Counted from the first letter of the stretch, positions 31,351 to 42,137 are shown. The stretch is 64,000 bases of DNA from Thermoanaerobacter thermocopriae JCM 7501 (GCF_001310975.1 NZ_BAZY01000004.1:62001-126000), one strand, 5' to 3'. The notes: a model not told the origin generated them from the sequence alone. A program made the numbers and translations.

Positions 31351-31620
31351 TTGAATACAGGAGTGGTTATAGATATTGGAAGAGAAGCTTTAACAGTTAC
31401 CTTGACAGTTGCTACTCCCTTATTAGCTGTAGCATTAGTAGTAGGACTTTTGATTAGTATTTTTCAAGCTACCACACAAATTCAGGAACAAACTTTATCT
31501 TTTGTTCCTAAAATTGTAGCTATACTTATAAGTTTAATTCTATTTGGGCCATGGATGCTTACTACTTTAGTCAACTACACCCAAAGATTGTTTTTGAATA
31601 TCAATAATTTTATAAAGTGA
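31351..31620 (+). CDS. fliQ: Flagellar export gate protein FliQ
   Basis: Small 89-residue gate subunit with two membrane helices. TVTLTVATPLLAVALVVGLL and ISIFQATTQIQEQTLSFVPK are diagnostic. The start is TTG 31351 after TAGGAGG. Lies between fliP and fliR as in nearly all flagellar loci. Confidence 0.96.
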   Translation: MNTGVVIDIGREALTVTLTVATPLLAVALVVGLLISIFQATTQIQEQTLSFVPKIVAILISLILFGPWMLTTLVNYTQRLFLNINNFIK

Positions 31621-31626
31621 TGTAAA

Positions 31627-32408
31627 ATGGATATGATTCAGTATTTACTCCAAAGTGTTCAAGTTTTTATATTACTTTTTGTCAGGATGCTTGGCATTTT
31701 TATACTTACACCTTTTTTTGGCACAAAAATGTCCCAACTATTTTTAAAATAGGTTTAGGCTTTTTTGCTGCAGTAATTGTTTTTGATACGATGGGATCTG
31801 TTGATTTGCAAACAAATAATGTTTTTGATTACTTCATCGTTGTCATCTCTGAGTTCACCGTAGGACTTGTGATAGGGCTGGCATCTATGATATCCTTCAG
31901 CGCCATACATTTGGCAGGACAGCTAATTGATTATCAGTTGGGGTTTGGGATAGTAAACATTTTAGATATTCACAGCGAAGCTCAAGTTCCTTTAATGGGA
32001 AATTTCATATATATTTTGACAATCCTTATCTTCATGCTTATGAATGGTCATTATATATTATTTACAATGTTGGCTAAAAGCGTTGATATAATTCCTATTG
32101 GAGAAGTGGCGTTTAATTTGTCTGGTATGTCTCAGGTGATGACAAAAATGGTTTCTGACATGTTTATATTAGGTTTTAGAATAAGTGCTCCTATAATTTT
32201 AACAACTCTTTTATCAGATTTAGTTTTGGGAATAATTTCCCGCACTATACCTCAGCTTAATGTCTTTATGATAGGAATGCCAGCAAAGATTTTTGTTGGA
32301 ATCTTTACTTTGCTTATTATGTTGCCAATGTATTTAGCCATTATAGATTTTATGTTTAACGGAATGAATGCTGATATTTTTAGATTGATGAAGTTTATGA
32401 CAAGGTGA
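31627..32408 (+). CDS. fliR: Flagellar export gate protein FliR (frameshifted)
   Basis: Membrane gate protein with about six helices. The start ATG 31627 opens MDMIQYLLQSVQVFILLFVR and then LGIFILTPFFGTKNVP. One A is missing from an A-run near 31727, so the frame shifts to IFKIGLGFFAAVIVFDTMG. QLIDYQLGFGIVNILD and IPQLNVFMIGMPAKI follow. Reconstructed length is 260 residues, as expected. The stop overlaps the flhB ribosome binding site. Confidence 0.94.
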
Positions 32409-32413
32409 TAGTT

Positions 32414-33495
32414 TTGAGCAAAATAAATTTACAATTGTTTGCGGAAGAAAAAACTGAACCAGCTACCCCTAAAAGGCGACAAGACGCAAGAAAAAAAGGA
32501 CAAGTCTTCCAAAGCAGAGAAATAACTTCTGCTTTAGTAATTGTAGCAGGTTTTTTGGCACTAAATATACTTGCAATACCTTCTTTAGAAAAAATGATGG
32601 CTTTAACAAAATATTTGCTTTATACCTATTCTGGAGCTAATGACGATGTTTTTAATGTAGTAGGTATACGAAATTTGCTTACATACGTCTTGCAACAAGC
32701 AATATCAATAATTATACCTATAATTTTATTGATTTTTGTTGTCTCTCTTGTATCAACTTACCTCCAAGTAGGCTTTGTATTTACAACGGAGCCCCTTGCC
32801 TTTAAATTGGAAAGATTAAACCCTGTGGAGGGCTTCAAGAGAATTTTTTCAAAAAGAGCATTGGTAGAATTAGCTAAATCTATTGCTAAAGTGGTAGTTC
32901 TTTTCTATATAATGTACTCTTTTTTGGCTTCTCAATATAAAGGTATACCAATGCTTCTTGATATGTCAGTTCAAGACATATTAAAATACGCGTTAAATAT
33001 ACTTTTAGGAATTACTATTAGAATAGGAATTGTGCTTATTGTTCTTGGGGCATTGGATTATTTCTTCCAGTGGAGAGAATATGAGGTAAGCTTAAAATGA
33101 GTAAAGAGGATATAAAAGAAGAGTTTAAAGAGACAGAAGGAAACCCGCAGATAAAGGCAGAGATAAGAAGAAAACAGCGACAAGTTTCTATGAGGAGAAT
33201 GATGCAAGACCTAAAAAAGGCGGATGTCGTAATAACAAACCCAACTCATCTTGCTGTTGCTCTTATGTACGACAGCAATGTCAATGATGCACCTGTTGTG
33301 ATAGCTAAGGGGCAGGACATGATTGCCCTCAGAATAAAAGAAGAAGCTAAAAAATTAAATATCCCTATAGTAGAGAATAAGCCATTAGCTCAGGCACTGT
33401 ACAGGTCTACCGAAATAGGAGACATGATTCCACCGGAGCTGTATCAAGCTGTAGCTGAGGTTTTGGCTTATGTCTATAGCCTCAAGGAAGAATAG
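32414..33495 (+). CDS. flhB: Flagellar export switch protein FlhB (frameshifted)
   Basis: Substrate-specificity switch of the export apparatus. The protein starts SKINLQLFAEEKTEPATPKR and has four membrane helices and a cytoplasmic domain with the self-cleaving NPTH motif (VITNPTHLAVAL). I prefer TTG 32414 because AAGGTGA ends six bases before it; GTG 32405 in the same frame lies within that site. One A is missing near 33097 (EVSLK/MSKEDIKEEFKETEG). Reconstructed length is 360 residues. Confidence 0.94.
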
Positions 33496-33505
33496 GAGGG
33501 ATAAT

Positions 33506-35527
33506 TTGAAAGCCTCTGAACTTACTGTAGTTATTTTTGTAATAGGAATTGTTTTACTCATAATAATTCCTGTACCACCCATTCTCATGGATTTCTTACT
33601 GATATTTAACATAACTTTGTCTATACTAATACTTTTAACTACTATGTATATAAAAGATGCTTTAGATTTTTCTATATTCCCTTCTATATTGTTAGTAACT
33701 ACTCTTTTAAGACTGGCTCTTAACATTTCCAGCACAAGACTTATTTTAAGTAATGCCTATGCGGGTGGTGTAATACAGGCTTTTGGAAGTTTTGTAATAG
33801 GTGGAAACCCAATTGTCGGATTTATCATTTTTCTGATAATTGCAATTGTGCAATTTATTGTCATAACGAGGGGCGCAGAAAGAATATCTGAAGTATCAGC
33901 AAGGTTTACTTTGGATGCAATGCCAGGAAAGCAGATGGCAATAGATGCAGATTTGAATGCTGGTCTCATAACAGAAAAGGAGGCTCGCGAAAGGAGAGAG
34001 GAGATACAACAAGAAGCAAAGTTTTATGGAGCAATGGATGGCGCTAGTAAATTTGTCAAAGGAGATGCTATTGCTTCTATAATTATTATCATTATAAACA
34101 TTGTGGCAGGTCTCATTATTGGAATGGCAGTGAAGGGAATGGATATAAATAGAGCTTTGAATACTTATATTCTCTTAACAGTGGGCGATGGTTTGGTAAG
34201 CCAAATACCAGCGCTTTTAATATCAACTGCTACTGGAATAATTGTCAGCCGCTCTGCTTCTGAGTCGAATTTAGGAGGAGATCTGATAAAACAACTTTTC
34301 AATCAGCCTCAGATTTTAAAAATGGCTGCTGGGCTACTCTTTGCACTGATATTGGTGCCTACTTTACCTAAATTCCCTCTTATCTTAATGGGTTCGTTAT
34401 TTGCATATCTTGGATTTGCGGGAACTCAAAAAGTGGCAATAAAAGAAGAAGAACAACAAGAGAACATAAAAGAGCTAGAAAATATTAGAGATCCTAAAAA
34501 AGTGTATGAATTATTGCAAATTGATCCTATTGAACTAGAATTTGGTTATGAATTGATTCCTCTTGCAAGTGGAGAATTGCTAGATAGAATTGTTATGATA
34601 AGAAGACAAATTGCTCTGGATTTGGGTATTGTGGTCCCAATGATTCGTTTAAGAGATAATATTCAATTAAAGCCTAACGAATATGTTATAAAAATTAGAG
34701 GAAATGAAATTGCCAGAGGCAAGGTATATGTTGATAGGTATATGGCTATGACGGCAGGAGAAATAGATGAAGATATTTCTGGGATTCGAGAAAGAGAACC
34801 AGCTTTTGGATTACCTGCAATTTGGGTAGATGAAAACGAAAGGTCAAAAGCAGAAGTAAGGGGATATACAGTAGTAGATGTTCCTTCTGTTATTGCTACG
34901 CACCTTACTCATATTATAAAACAGCATGCTCATGAACTTTTAGGAAGGCAAGAAGTACAGAGTTTAATTGATAACATAAAAACCACAAATCCTGCTTTAA
35001 TAGAAGAATTGGTTCCTAAGCTTTTAACAATAGGTGAAATAGAGAAAGTACTTTCTAACCTTTTAAGAGAGGGGTTATCTATCAGAGATTTAGTTACAAT
35101 ATTGGAAACTTTAGCTGATTATGCTCCTACGGTAAGAGATACGGATGTTTTAACAGAATATGTAAGACAGGCTTTGGCTCGTACTATTTCTAATAAATAC
35201 GCTGCAGGTGGTAAAATTGAAGTTATAACGTTGGATCCAAGTGTTGAACAGTTGATATCCTCCAGTATAACTCAGACAGAGCATGGTTCATATTTAGCGT
35301 TAGAGCCTTCCTTGGCGCAGAAGATTTTAAAAAGCATCCATGAATTGGTAAAAAGAATAACTTTGAAGGGCGGACAACCTGTGATTCTGACAGCGCCTGT
35401 TACTCGATTTTATCTTCGAAAGTTAGTAGAACAAATTTCGCCAGATATTGCTGTTTTGTCATATAACGAACTTTTGCCAAATATTGAAGTTACATCGGTG
35501 GGGACGGTGAGATTAGATGAAAGTTAA
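33506..35527 (+). CDS. flhA: Flagellar export gate protein FlhA
   Basis: Largest export gate subunit, about 673 residues. The N-terminal half has about eight membrane helices (VIFVIGIVLLIIIPVPPILM) and the FHIPEP-type loop (AERISEVSARFTLDAMPGKQ, then MAIDADLNAGLI). The C-terminal cytoplasmic domain binds chaperones. I chose TTG 33506 because AGGAGGG at 33494-33500 directly precedes it; an earlier in-frame ATG (33470) lies within flhB. It overlaps flhF by 11 bases. Intact. Confidence 0.95.
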   Translation: MKASELTVVIFVIGIVLLIIIPVPPILMDFLLIFNITLSILILLTTMYIKDALDFSIFPSILLVTTLLRLALNISSTRLILSNAYAGGVIQAFGSFVIGGNPIVGFIIFLIIAIVQFIVITRGAERISEVSARFTLDAMPGKQMAIDADLNAGLITEKEARERREEIQQEAKFYGAMDGASKFVKGDAIASIIIIIINIVAGLIIGMAVKGMDINRALNTYILLTVGDGLVSQIPALLISTATGIIVSRSASESNLGGDLIKQLFNQPQILKMAAGLLFALILVPTLPKFPLILMGSLFAYLGFAGTQKVAIKEEEQQENIKELENIRDPKKVYELLQIDPIELEFGYELIPLASGELLDRIVMIRRQIALDLGIVVPMIRLRDNIQLKPNEYVIKIRGNEIARGKVYVDRYMAMTAGEIDEDISGIREREPAFGLPAIWVDENERSKAEVRGYTVVDVPSVIATHLTHIIKQHAHELLGRQEVQSLIDNIKTTNPALIEELVPKLLTIGEIEKVLSNLLREGLSIRDLVTILETLADYAPTVRDTDVLTEYVRQALARTISNKYAAGGKIEVITLDPSVEQLISSSITQTEHGSYLALEPSLAQKILKSIHELVKRITLKGGQPVILTAPVTRFYLRKLVEQISPDIAVLSYNELLPNIEVTSVGTVRLDES

Positions 35528-36542
35528 AAAATATATAGCTAATGACTACCAAGAAGCTTTACGAATGATAAAAGCTGAAATGGGAAGTAATGCTGTAATA
35601 CTTCATCAAAACAGAATTAAACAAAAGGGTATTATAGGACTTTTTAAAAAAAGCAAAGTGGAAGTAGTAGCAGCGGTAGAAGATTACCCACCGGTAATCC
35701 CTAAAGAAAGTATTACAAAAAATGATATAAATGAACTTAAAAATTTGATTAAGACTATAGCTACTAACAAAAATGAAGCGGTTACCCAAACGAAAGAAAA
35801 AACTTTAGTTTCCAAACTAATAGATTATGGAATAGAAAGGGAAGTCTCTGAGTTATTAGGTGAAGGAATTGACGAACTTGATGAAAGGGGAATAAAAATT
35901 TTAAAAGAAAGATTAGAAGCTTTTATGGGGCCGCCTCAGAAATTGGATACTGAAAAAAGCAAAAAAATTTTGTTTATTGGACCTACCGGAGTGGGAAAAA
36001 CTACCACCATTGCGAAAATTGCGTCTAATTTGATATTGAATGAAGGCAAAAATATAATGCTCGTTACAGCAGACATTTTTAGAATAGCAGCGGTAGATCA
36101 ACTGAAAACCTATGGAGAAATTTTAGGGGTGCCAGTAAAAGTAGTAAATAATATTTTTGAACTTCATAAGCTTCAGTTAGAATTTGAAAAATACGATGTA
36201 GTTTTAATAGACACGGCTGGAAGAAGCCATAAAGATGAAAAGCGGATAAATGAATTAAAAACTTTCATTAAATATGCCAATTGTGATGAAACTTATTTGT
36301 GCTTGAGTGCTACCACTAAATCGGAGGATTTAAAAGAAGTGATAAAGAGATATGAATTTGCAGAAAATTACAGATTGATTTTTACAAAATTAGACGAAAC
36401 TGATAATTACAGTTCTATTTTAAATGCTGTTTACTATTCAGGGCGACCAATTTCTTATTTTACTAATGGACAAATAGTTCCTGATGATATAACTTTAGCG
36501 AGAAGTGAAATTATTCTTTCTAGCATAATAAAGGGGAATTAA
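35517..36542 (+). CDS. flhF: Flagellar SRP-like GTPase FlhF
   Basis: Third SRP-type GTPase besides Ffh and FtsY; sets flagellar position and number. The N-terminal basic B domain (MKVKKYIANDYQEALRMIKA) is followed by the NG domain with [42 protein letters not shown] and FTKLDET. The protein is 341 residues. The flhF-flhG pair overlaps flhA at its start and is separated from flhG by three bases. Confidence 0.95.
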   Translation: MKVKKYIANDYQEALRMIKAEMGSNAVILHQNRIKQKGIIGLFKKSKVEVVAAVEDYPPVIPKESITKNDINELKNLIKTIATNKNEAVTQTKEKTLVSKLIDYGIEREVSELLGEGIDELDERGIKILKERLEAFMGPPQKLDTEKSKKILFIGPTGVGKTTTIAKIASNLILNEGKNIMLVTADIFRIAAVDQLKTYGEILGVPVKVVNNIFELHKLQLEFEKYDVVLIDTAGRSHKDEKRINELKTFIKYANCDETYLCLSATTKSEDLKEVIKRYEFAENYRLIFTKLDETDNYSSILNAVYYSGRPISYFTNGQIVPDDITLARSEIILSSIIKGN

Positions 36543-36545
36543 CGT

Positions 36546-37400
36546 ATGATGGACCAGGCTGAAAGTTTAAGAAAATTGGTTTCCCAAAAGAAGAAGATAA
36601 AAAGAAGCAGGGTTATTACAATTACAGGTGGCAAGGGAGGAATTGGTAAAACATGTATCTCAGTAAATCTTTCTTTAGCCCTTAAGAAATTGGGCTATAA
36701 TGTTACGATTATTGATGCAGATTTGGGATTTTCAAATGTCGAGATTGAATTAGGGGTTACTTCTAAGTATACTTTATTAGATGTTCTGTATAATAACAAA
36801 ATAATAACGGAGGTTATAAATGAAGGACCTTTGGGTATAAAATACATATCTTCAGGTGGAGACTTCAATCTTATTAAGGAAGGAGTAGATTTGACTCTTT
36901 TTCTAAACAACATTAAAATTTTAGACTATTATTCCGATTTTATTATAATAGATACGGGTGCAGGGCTTAATAACGTAGTTAGTGATTTTTTAAAAGCGGC
37001 CGATGAAGTTTTACTAATAGTAACTCCCGAACCAACGTCTATAATGGATGCTTATACTCTTATTAAGTATTCACTGGTAGGTGAAGATAAAAAAATTAAT
37101 GTAGTGATAAATAAAGTGAAGAATTTTGATGAATACAGAAAAATTTACGACAGGTTTGAAACAGTAGTTAAAAACTATTTAGGTATATCTTTGATTGATT
37201 TAGGTTATTTAGAAAATGACGAAAGGATGATGGAATGTATAATTGAGCAAAATCCCATTGTCCTTAAATACGAAAATAGTAAAACTTCAAAAAAGATATT
37301 GCAAATTGCAGCCCAAATTGCTAATCAACCTCCTCCTATAGAAAATAAGGGGTTGTGGGGTATTTTTTCTAGACTTATCAATAGGGGAGGATTTAGATGA
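36546..37400 (+). CDS. flhG: MinD-like ATPase FlhG (YlxH)
   Basis: ParA/MinD family ATPase of 284 residues that limits flagellar number and stimulates FlhF GTPase. An N-terminal basic segment (AESLRKLVSQKKKIKRSR) resembles the FlhF-activating helix. The deviant Walker A GGKGGIGKTCISVNLS follows, then DADLGFSNVEIELG and IIIDTGAGL. An alternative ATG lies three bases later. The stop overlaps the next start (ATGA). Confidence 0.93.
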   Translation: MMDQAESLRKLVSQKKKIKRSRVITITGGKGGIGKTCISVNLSLALKKLGYNVTIIDADLGFSNVEIELGVTSKYTLLDVLYNNKIITEVINEGPLGIKYISSGGDFNLIKEGVDLTLFLNNIKILDYYSDFIIIDTGAGLNNVVSDFLKAADEVLLIVTPEPTSIMDAYTLIKYSLVGEDKKINVVINKVKNFDEYRKIYDRFETVVKNYLGISLIDLGYLENDERMMECIIEQNPIVLKYENSKTSKKILQIAAQIANQPPPIENKGLWGIFSRLINRGGFR

Positions 37401-38023
37401 ATGAGATAAATTTACAGCCAGGGCAAAAATTGAAAATAGGTTTAGATAAAGAAACGATTATATACTCATCTCAAGTACAGGATATTTCTGAAAATGGAAC
37501 TATATTAATTGATGCGCCAGGATACAGTGGAGATTTAGTTCCTATGAGAATAGGTTCAATAATTCAAGTAATTTATTTTACAAAACAAGGTTTGTTTACT
37601 TTTTACGCGAAGGTTTTAAATAGTTTTTATGGAAAACTTGCTCTTTTAGAAATAATGCCTATAAGCGGTGTAGAAAGACTGCAAAGAAGGCAATATTTTA
37701 GATTAGAGAAGGTGATTCCATTTACTTACACCATTAATGGAGAAGAAGATAAGGTTTATAAAGGCTTTATTCAAGATATAAGTGGTGGAGGATTGAAATG
37801 TAAGGTAGATAAAAAATTGGAAATAGGGACTATCATAAATTGTGTTTTTACATTAGATCAAGAGATAACGATAACCGGAAAAGTAGTCAGGTATGATGAA
37901 TTACCAGAAAAAGGATATGAAGTTGGTATTTGTTATGTGAACATTTCTGAAAAAGTGAGAGAAAAGATTATAAGCTATATCTTTGAAGAGCAGAGAAAAA
38001 GTAGACAAAAAGGGATTGAATGA
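37397..38023 (+). CDS. PilZ domain flagellar brake protein (YcgR/YpfA-like)
   Basis: A 208-residue protein with an N-terminal YcgR-like beta domain and a C-terminal PilZ domain. The c-di-GMP binding residues are visible as RQYFR (98-102) and DISGGG (127-132), matching RxxxR and (D/N)xSxxG. Known relatives slow the motor when c-di-GMP is high. It overlaps flhG by four bases and precedes cheB by three, so it is co-expressed with the motor it would brake. Confidence 0.88.
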   Translation: MNEINLQPGQKLKIGLDKETIIYSSQVQDISENGTILIDAPGYSGDLVPMRIGSIIQVIYFTKQGLFTFYAKVLNSFYGKLALLEIMPISGVERLQRRQYFRLEKVIPFTYTINGEEDKVYKGFIQDISGGGLKCKVDKKLEIGTIINCVFTLDQEITITGKVVRYDELPEKGYEVGICYVNISEKVREKIISYIFEEQRKSRQKGIE

Positions 38024-38026
38024 TTT

Positions 38027-38610
38027 ATGAAAAATGATTGCCTTGTTATAATTGGGGCTTCTACTGGGGGGCCTAAAGCATTACAATATATACTCACAAA
38101 TTTACCCAATGAATTTTTTGCTTCAATAATTGTAATACAACATATGCCACAAAAGTTTACTAAATTGATGGCAGAAAGATTAAACCAAAGTTGTAAACTC
38201 AAGGTAAAAGAAGCAGTAGATGGAGAGGTAATTTTGAAAAATGTAGCTTATATTGCTCCTGGTGATAAAAATTTATTATTAATTGAAGAAAATGATAAAA
38301 TAAAAATTAAACTTTCTACTGATTTTGAATCTGTTTATAAACCTTCCATTGATGCTACTTTCATAAGTGCTTCCCAAATAAATGCCTGCATAATAGCTGT
38401 TATTTTGACAGGTATGGGAAGTGATGGTTCAAAAGGACTTAAATATTTAAAAGAGAAGGGAAGTTTTATTATATGTCAAGATATCGATTCTTCGTTGGCA
38501 AAAGGAATGCCTTATAATGCTATAAAACAGGATATGTTGATAAAGTCCTTTCTTTGGATAAAATTCCAGCAGAAATAATCGAGAAGGTGAGGGAATTTTA
38601 TGGAAAATAA
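38027..38610 (+). CDS. cheB: CheB methylesterase domain protein without receiver (frameshifted)
   Basis: Demethylates chemoreceptors (and may deamidate glutamines). The catalytic triad is visible: S12 in GASTGG, H39 in IQHMP, D133 in GMGSDG. Usual CheB proteins carry an N-terminal receiver domain that gates the enzyme; here the protein begins directly with the catalytic domain. The preceding PilZ gene ends three bases upstream, so no receiver is hidden there. One G is missing near 38536; restored C-terminus KVLSLDKIPAEIIEKVREFYGK ends at 38610. Reconstructed length is 194 residues. It overlaps cheA by 11 bases. Confidence 0.9.
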
Positions 38611-40583
38611 TCAATACATCGATATATTTATTGAAGAATCACAGGAACATATAGAAAATTTAAATAGCAATTTACTGCTTTTAGAAAATGATCCTAAAAA
38701 TAGGCAAATAATCGATGAGATTTTTAGGTCTGCCCATACTTTAAAAGGTATGGCTGCTACTATGGGCTTTGAAAACATGAATAAATTAACGCATAAAATG
38801 GAGGATATATTGCAAGAGGTAAAAAATGGTGAAACAAATATCTCTCATTCCATCATGGACATCCTTTTTAAGTGTGTAGATACTTTAAGCGAAATGCTGG
38901 ATTTAATATCCCAAACAGGAGAAGATAATGTAGCTATTGATGAACTTATATTTTTACTTTCAGGTGTGAGTTCTAAATCTGAAAATAAAAAGGAAGTTTT
39001 AGAAAAAGAAAATAATGCTTTAAACAGCGACACAATATTGAACGTATACGAACAAGATATAATAAAAGAAGCAGTAAAAGACAATTACAAAGCTTATAAG
39101 ATAACAGTATACATTGACAAAGGATGTGTTATGAAATCGGCCCGTGCTTTTGTAATTTTTAATAGTCTAGAGGAAATAGCAGATATAATAAATTCCTTCC
39201 CCTCTGTAGAAGACATTGAAGATGAAAAATTTGATGATAGTTTCACTCTTCACATTCTTACAAAAGAAGAAAAAGAAAATATAGAAAAAAGATTGCTTTC
39301 TATTGCTGAAGTCAGCAAAATAGAAGTAGAAGTTATAAATGTCGATTTAAGTAAGGAAGAGGAGGAATCTTCTAAAGAAGTGTCCTCTTTACAATCTCAT
39401 AGTTTTGAGAATATCAAAAAAACTCACAGCTTTAATAAAACCTCAAAAAGTGTAAGGGTAGACATTGATAGATTGGATACTTTAATGAATTTAGTAAGTG
39501 AACTTATAATCATAAAAACCCGCCTTGAAGGATTGGAGGCAGATAATAAAAAACTCTGAAACTGCAAGTACTATTGAATATTTAGAGAGAATAACTACTA
39601 ATTTACATGATGCTGTCATGAAGGTGAGAATGGTACCGGTGGAAAGGGTATTCAATAGATTTCCAAGAATGGTAAGAGATTTATCTTACGAGTTAGGCAA
39701 AAAAATTATTCTCAATATGTATGGCCAAGATACCGAAGTGGATAGAACTGTTATAGATGAAATCGGTGACCCTCTAGTTCACCTTCTAAGAAATTCCATT
39801 GATCATGGTATTGAAATGCCACAAGAAAGATTGCAAAAGGGAAAATCGGAACAAGGCACCATTAATTTGAGAGCTTATCATGAAGGGAATAAGGTCGTAA
39901 TAGAAGTTAGTGATGATGGAAGAGGAATTGACATAGAAAAAGTCAAAGCAAAAGCAGTAGAGAAAGGTATTTATACGGCTGAACAGGTAAACGACCTTTC
40001 TAAAGATAAAATTTTAGACCTTTTATTCAAGCCAGGTTTTAGTACTGCTGATAAGGTTACAGATATTTCAGGTAGAGGGGTAGGATTAGATGTAGTAAAA
40101 AATAAAATTGAATCCTTAAACGGTTCAATAGAAGTATTATCAGAAATAGATAAGGGAACAAAATTTATAATTAAACTTCCTCTTACTCTAGCAATTATCC
40201 AAGCTTTATTAGTAAAAGTAGGGGACGAAAAGTTTGCAATTCCTCTTAATTCAATTTCAGAAATAGTGCATAAAAAAGAGGAAGAAATACACAATGTTCA
40301 AGGGAAGGAAGTAGTTCTTTTCAGAGGGAAGATAATTCCAATAATAAGATTAAATGAAATATTAGAGACCAAAAAGATTTCTAATGATGGAAATCTTGTG
40401 TGTGTAATTATCAAAAAAGGCGAAAACTTAGCCTGCTGTACTGTAGACGAATTAATTGGCCAGCAAGAGATAGTTATAAAACCATTAGGGAAATATCTTT
40501 CTAATGTCAAAGTTATTGCAGGAGCTACAATATTGGGAGATGGCCAAGTAGCCTTGATTGTCGATGCCAACAATTTGTTTTAA
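38600..40583 (+). CDS. cheA: Chemotaxis histidine kinase CheA (frameshifted)
   Basis: Sensor kinase of the chemoreceptor array, passing phosphate to CheY. The P1 domain has the phospho-acceptor H46 (FRSAHTLKGMAATMGF). A CheY-binding-like P2 region, P3 dimerisation (VRVDIDRLDTLMNLVSELII), P4 kinase domain (HLLRNSIDHGIE, DDGRGID, GRGVGLDVV) and P5 CheW-like domain follow. An A-run at 39545-39550 has one extra A (ADNKNSETASTIEYLERI). Reconstructed length is 660 residues. Confidence 0.95.
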
Positions 40584-40598
40584 CAAGGAGGGAGAATT

Positions 40599-41024
40599 TT
40601 GAGCCTATATGTTATCGCTAAAATCGAGGAGGAAGAATATGCAATAAATATTGAAAATGTGCAGACTATAGAAAAAGTAATGCCTATAACTAGAGTTCCT
40701 CAGACTGAAAGTTATGTAAAAGGGGTTATAAATTTAAGAGGAGAAATAATTCCTGTAATTTCTTTAAGAGCAAAATTGGGCTTCCCAGAAAAAGAGCATG
40801 ATGAAGATACAAGAATTGTAGTTTTGAAAGCTTACGATATGTCAGTAGGCATGATGGTAGATAATGCTAATGAAGTGGTGGATATTTCAGAAGAAAATAT
40901 TGACAATTTGGTTTTTAATGAAACTTCTGAGGAATTTTCTAAATATGTCAGCAAAGTAGGGAAAATAAAAGATAAGGTATTTCTCATTTTGGATTTAAAA
41001 AAATTATTAGATGTCAGGGTGTGA
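40599..41024 (+). CDS. cheW: Chemotaxis coupling protein CheW
   Basis: Adaptor of 141 residues linking receptors to CheA. CheW signatures are NIENVQTIEKVMPITRVPQT and VKGVINLRGEIIPVISLRAK. The start is TTG 40599 after AAGGAGGGAG. cheC begins three bases after its stop. Intact. Confidence 0.95.
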   Translation: MSLYVIAKIEEEEYAINIENVQTIEKVMPITRVPQTESYVKGVINLRGEIIPVISLRAKLGFPEKEHDEDTRIVVLKAYDMSVGMMVDNANEVVDISEENIDNLVFNETSEEFSKYVSKVGKIKDKVFLILDLKKLLDVRV

Positions 41025-41027
41025 AAA

Positions 41028-41644
41028 ATGGATATTAACCGTTTAAATGAAATGTACTTAGACATTTTGAAAGAATTAGGAAATATAGGGCGGGAAATGC
41101 CATAACTGCTCTTTCAACAATAATTGGCAAAAAAGTGGACATGCAAGTGCCAAAGGTGAAAATTCTAGATTTTAAAGATGTATCGGATATATTTGGTTCT
41201 GCTGATACCATAATTGTGGGTATCTATTTCGACCTAGAGGGTGATGTAAAAGGTAATATTCTTTTTGCTCTTGATATAAAAAGTGCCTCTTCTCTTATTT
41301 GGAAACTTATGGGATTAGAAGTAAAGGAAGATTTTGGTGAGTTAGAAAAATCCGCATTAGAAGAGATAGGAAATATTATGGCAGGTAGTTATGTAAGCTC
41401 ATTATCTACTCTTACTTCTTTAAATATGAAAATTTCACCTCCTGCAATAAGTATAGATATGGCAGGAGCAATTTTGAGTGTTCCGGCTATTAAATATGGA
41501 GAAATTTCTGATAAGATTTTGTTTATTGAAACTCAATTTATAGAGGGAGAAAAACTGATAAAAGGAGATTTTTTCTTAATACCAGATATTAATTCTTTCG
41601 ATTTAATACTAAAAGCACTTGGAGTTGAAGTGAATGGAAAATAA
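41028..41644 (+). CDS. cheC: CheY-P phosphatase CheC (frameshifted)
   Basis: Dephosphorylates CheY-P and is stimulated by CheD. Both active-site helices are present: LDILKELGNIGAGNAITAL and SALEEIGNIMAGSYVSSL, each with the ExxN pattern. One G is missing near 41090 (three G where four are needed), inside the first helix. Reconstructed length is 205 residues. The ATG at 41028 follows the cheW stop by three bases; the end overlaps cheD by 11 bases, matching the functional CheC-CheD pairing. Confidence 0.94.
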
Positions 41645-42122
41645 AATTTACAGGGTTGGAATGGCAGATGCAAAGGTCACACAAAGCCCAGGAATTCTTA
41701 CAACTGTTGGGCTAGGGTCTTGCGTTGGAATTGTTCTTTATGACCCTTTAACTAAAATAGCAGGATTGGTACATATAATGTTACCTTACAGTAACAAAAT
41801 TTCTGATAATTCTAATAAACTTAAGTTTGCCGACACCGGTATCCGAATTTTGATTGAAGAAATGGTAAAAATAGGTGCTAATCCTAAAAGGTTGATTAGT
41901 AAAATTGCTGGAGGAGCACAAATGTTTTCTTCTAAGATAAATTCTGACATTATGAACATAGGAGAAAGAAACGCCACTGCTACTAGAGAAGTATTAGGAG
42001 AACTTGGTATACCAATTGTTGCGGAAGATATAGGTGGGAATTACGGAAGGACTATTGAGTTTTATTCTGAGGATGGAAGGTTATTAGTAAAAACCATTGG
42101 TTATGGGATAAAATATATTTAA
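41634..42122 (+). CDS. cheD: Chemoreceptor glutamine deamidase CheD
   Basis: Deamidates receptor glutamines and regulates CheC. The protein is 162 residues. The catalytic cysteine is in LGSCVGIVLYD, the histidine in GLVHIMLP, and the threonine/asparagine region in GGNYGRTIEFYSEDG. Its start overlaps cheC. Intact. Confidence 0.95.
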   Translation: MENKIYRVGMADAKVTQSPGILTTVGLGSCVGIVLYDPLTKIAGLVHIMLPYSNKISDNSNKLKFADTGIRILIEEMVKIGANPKRLISKIAGGAQMFSSKINSDIMNIGERNATATREVLGELGIPIVAEDIGGNYGRTIEFYSEDGRLLVKTIGYGIKYI

Positions 42123-42137
42123 TTGGGGGAATTTTGT

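Noticed and set aside
33097-33495. A separate FlhB-like C-terminal paralogue (FlhX)
   Set aside because: It continues the FlhB sequence without gap (EVSLK then MSKEDIKEEF) once a single A is restored at 33097, so it is the missing half of flhB.
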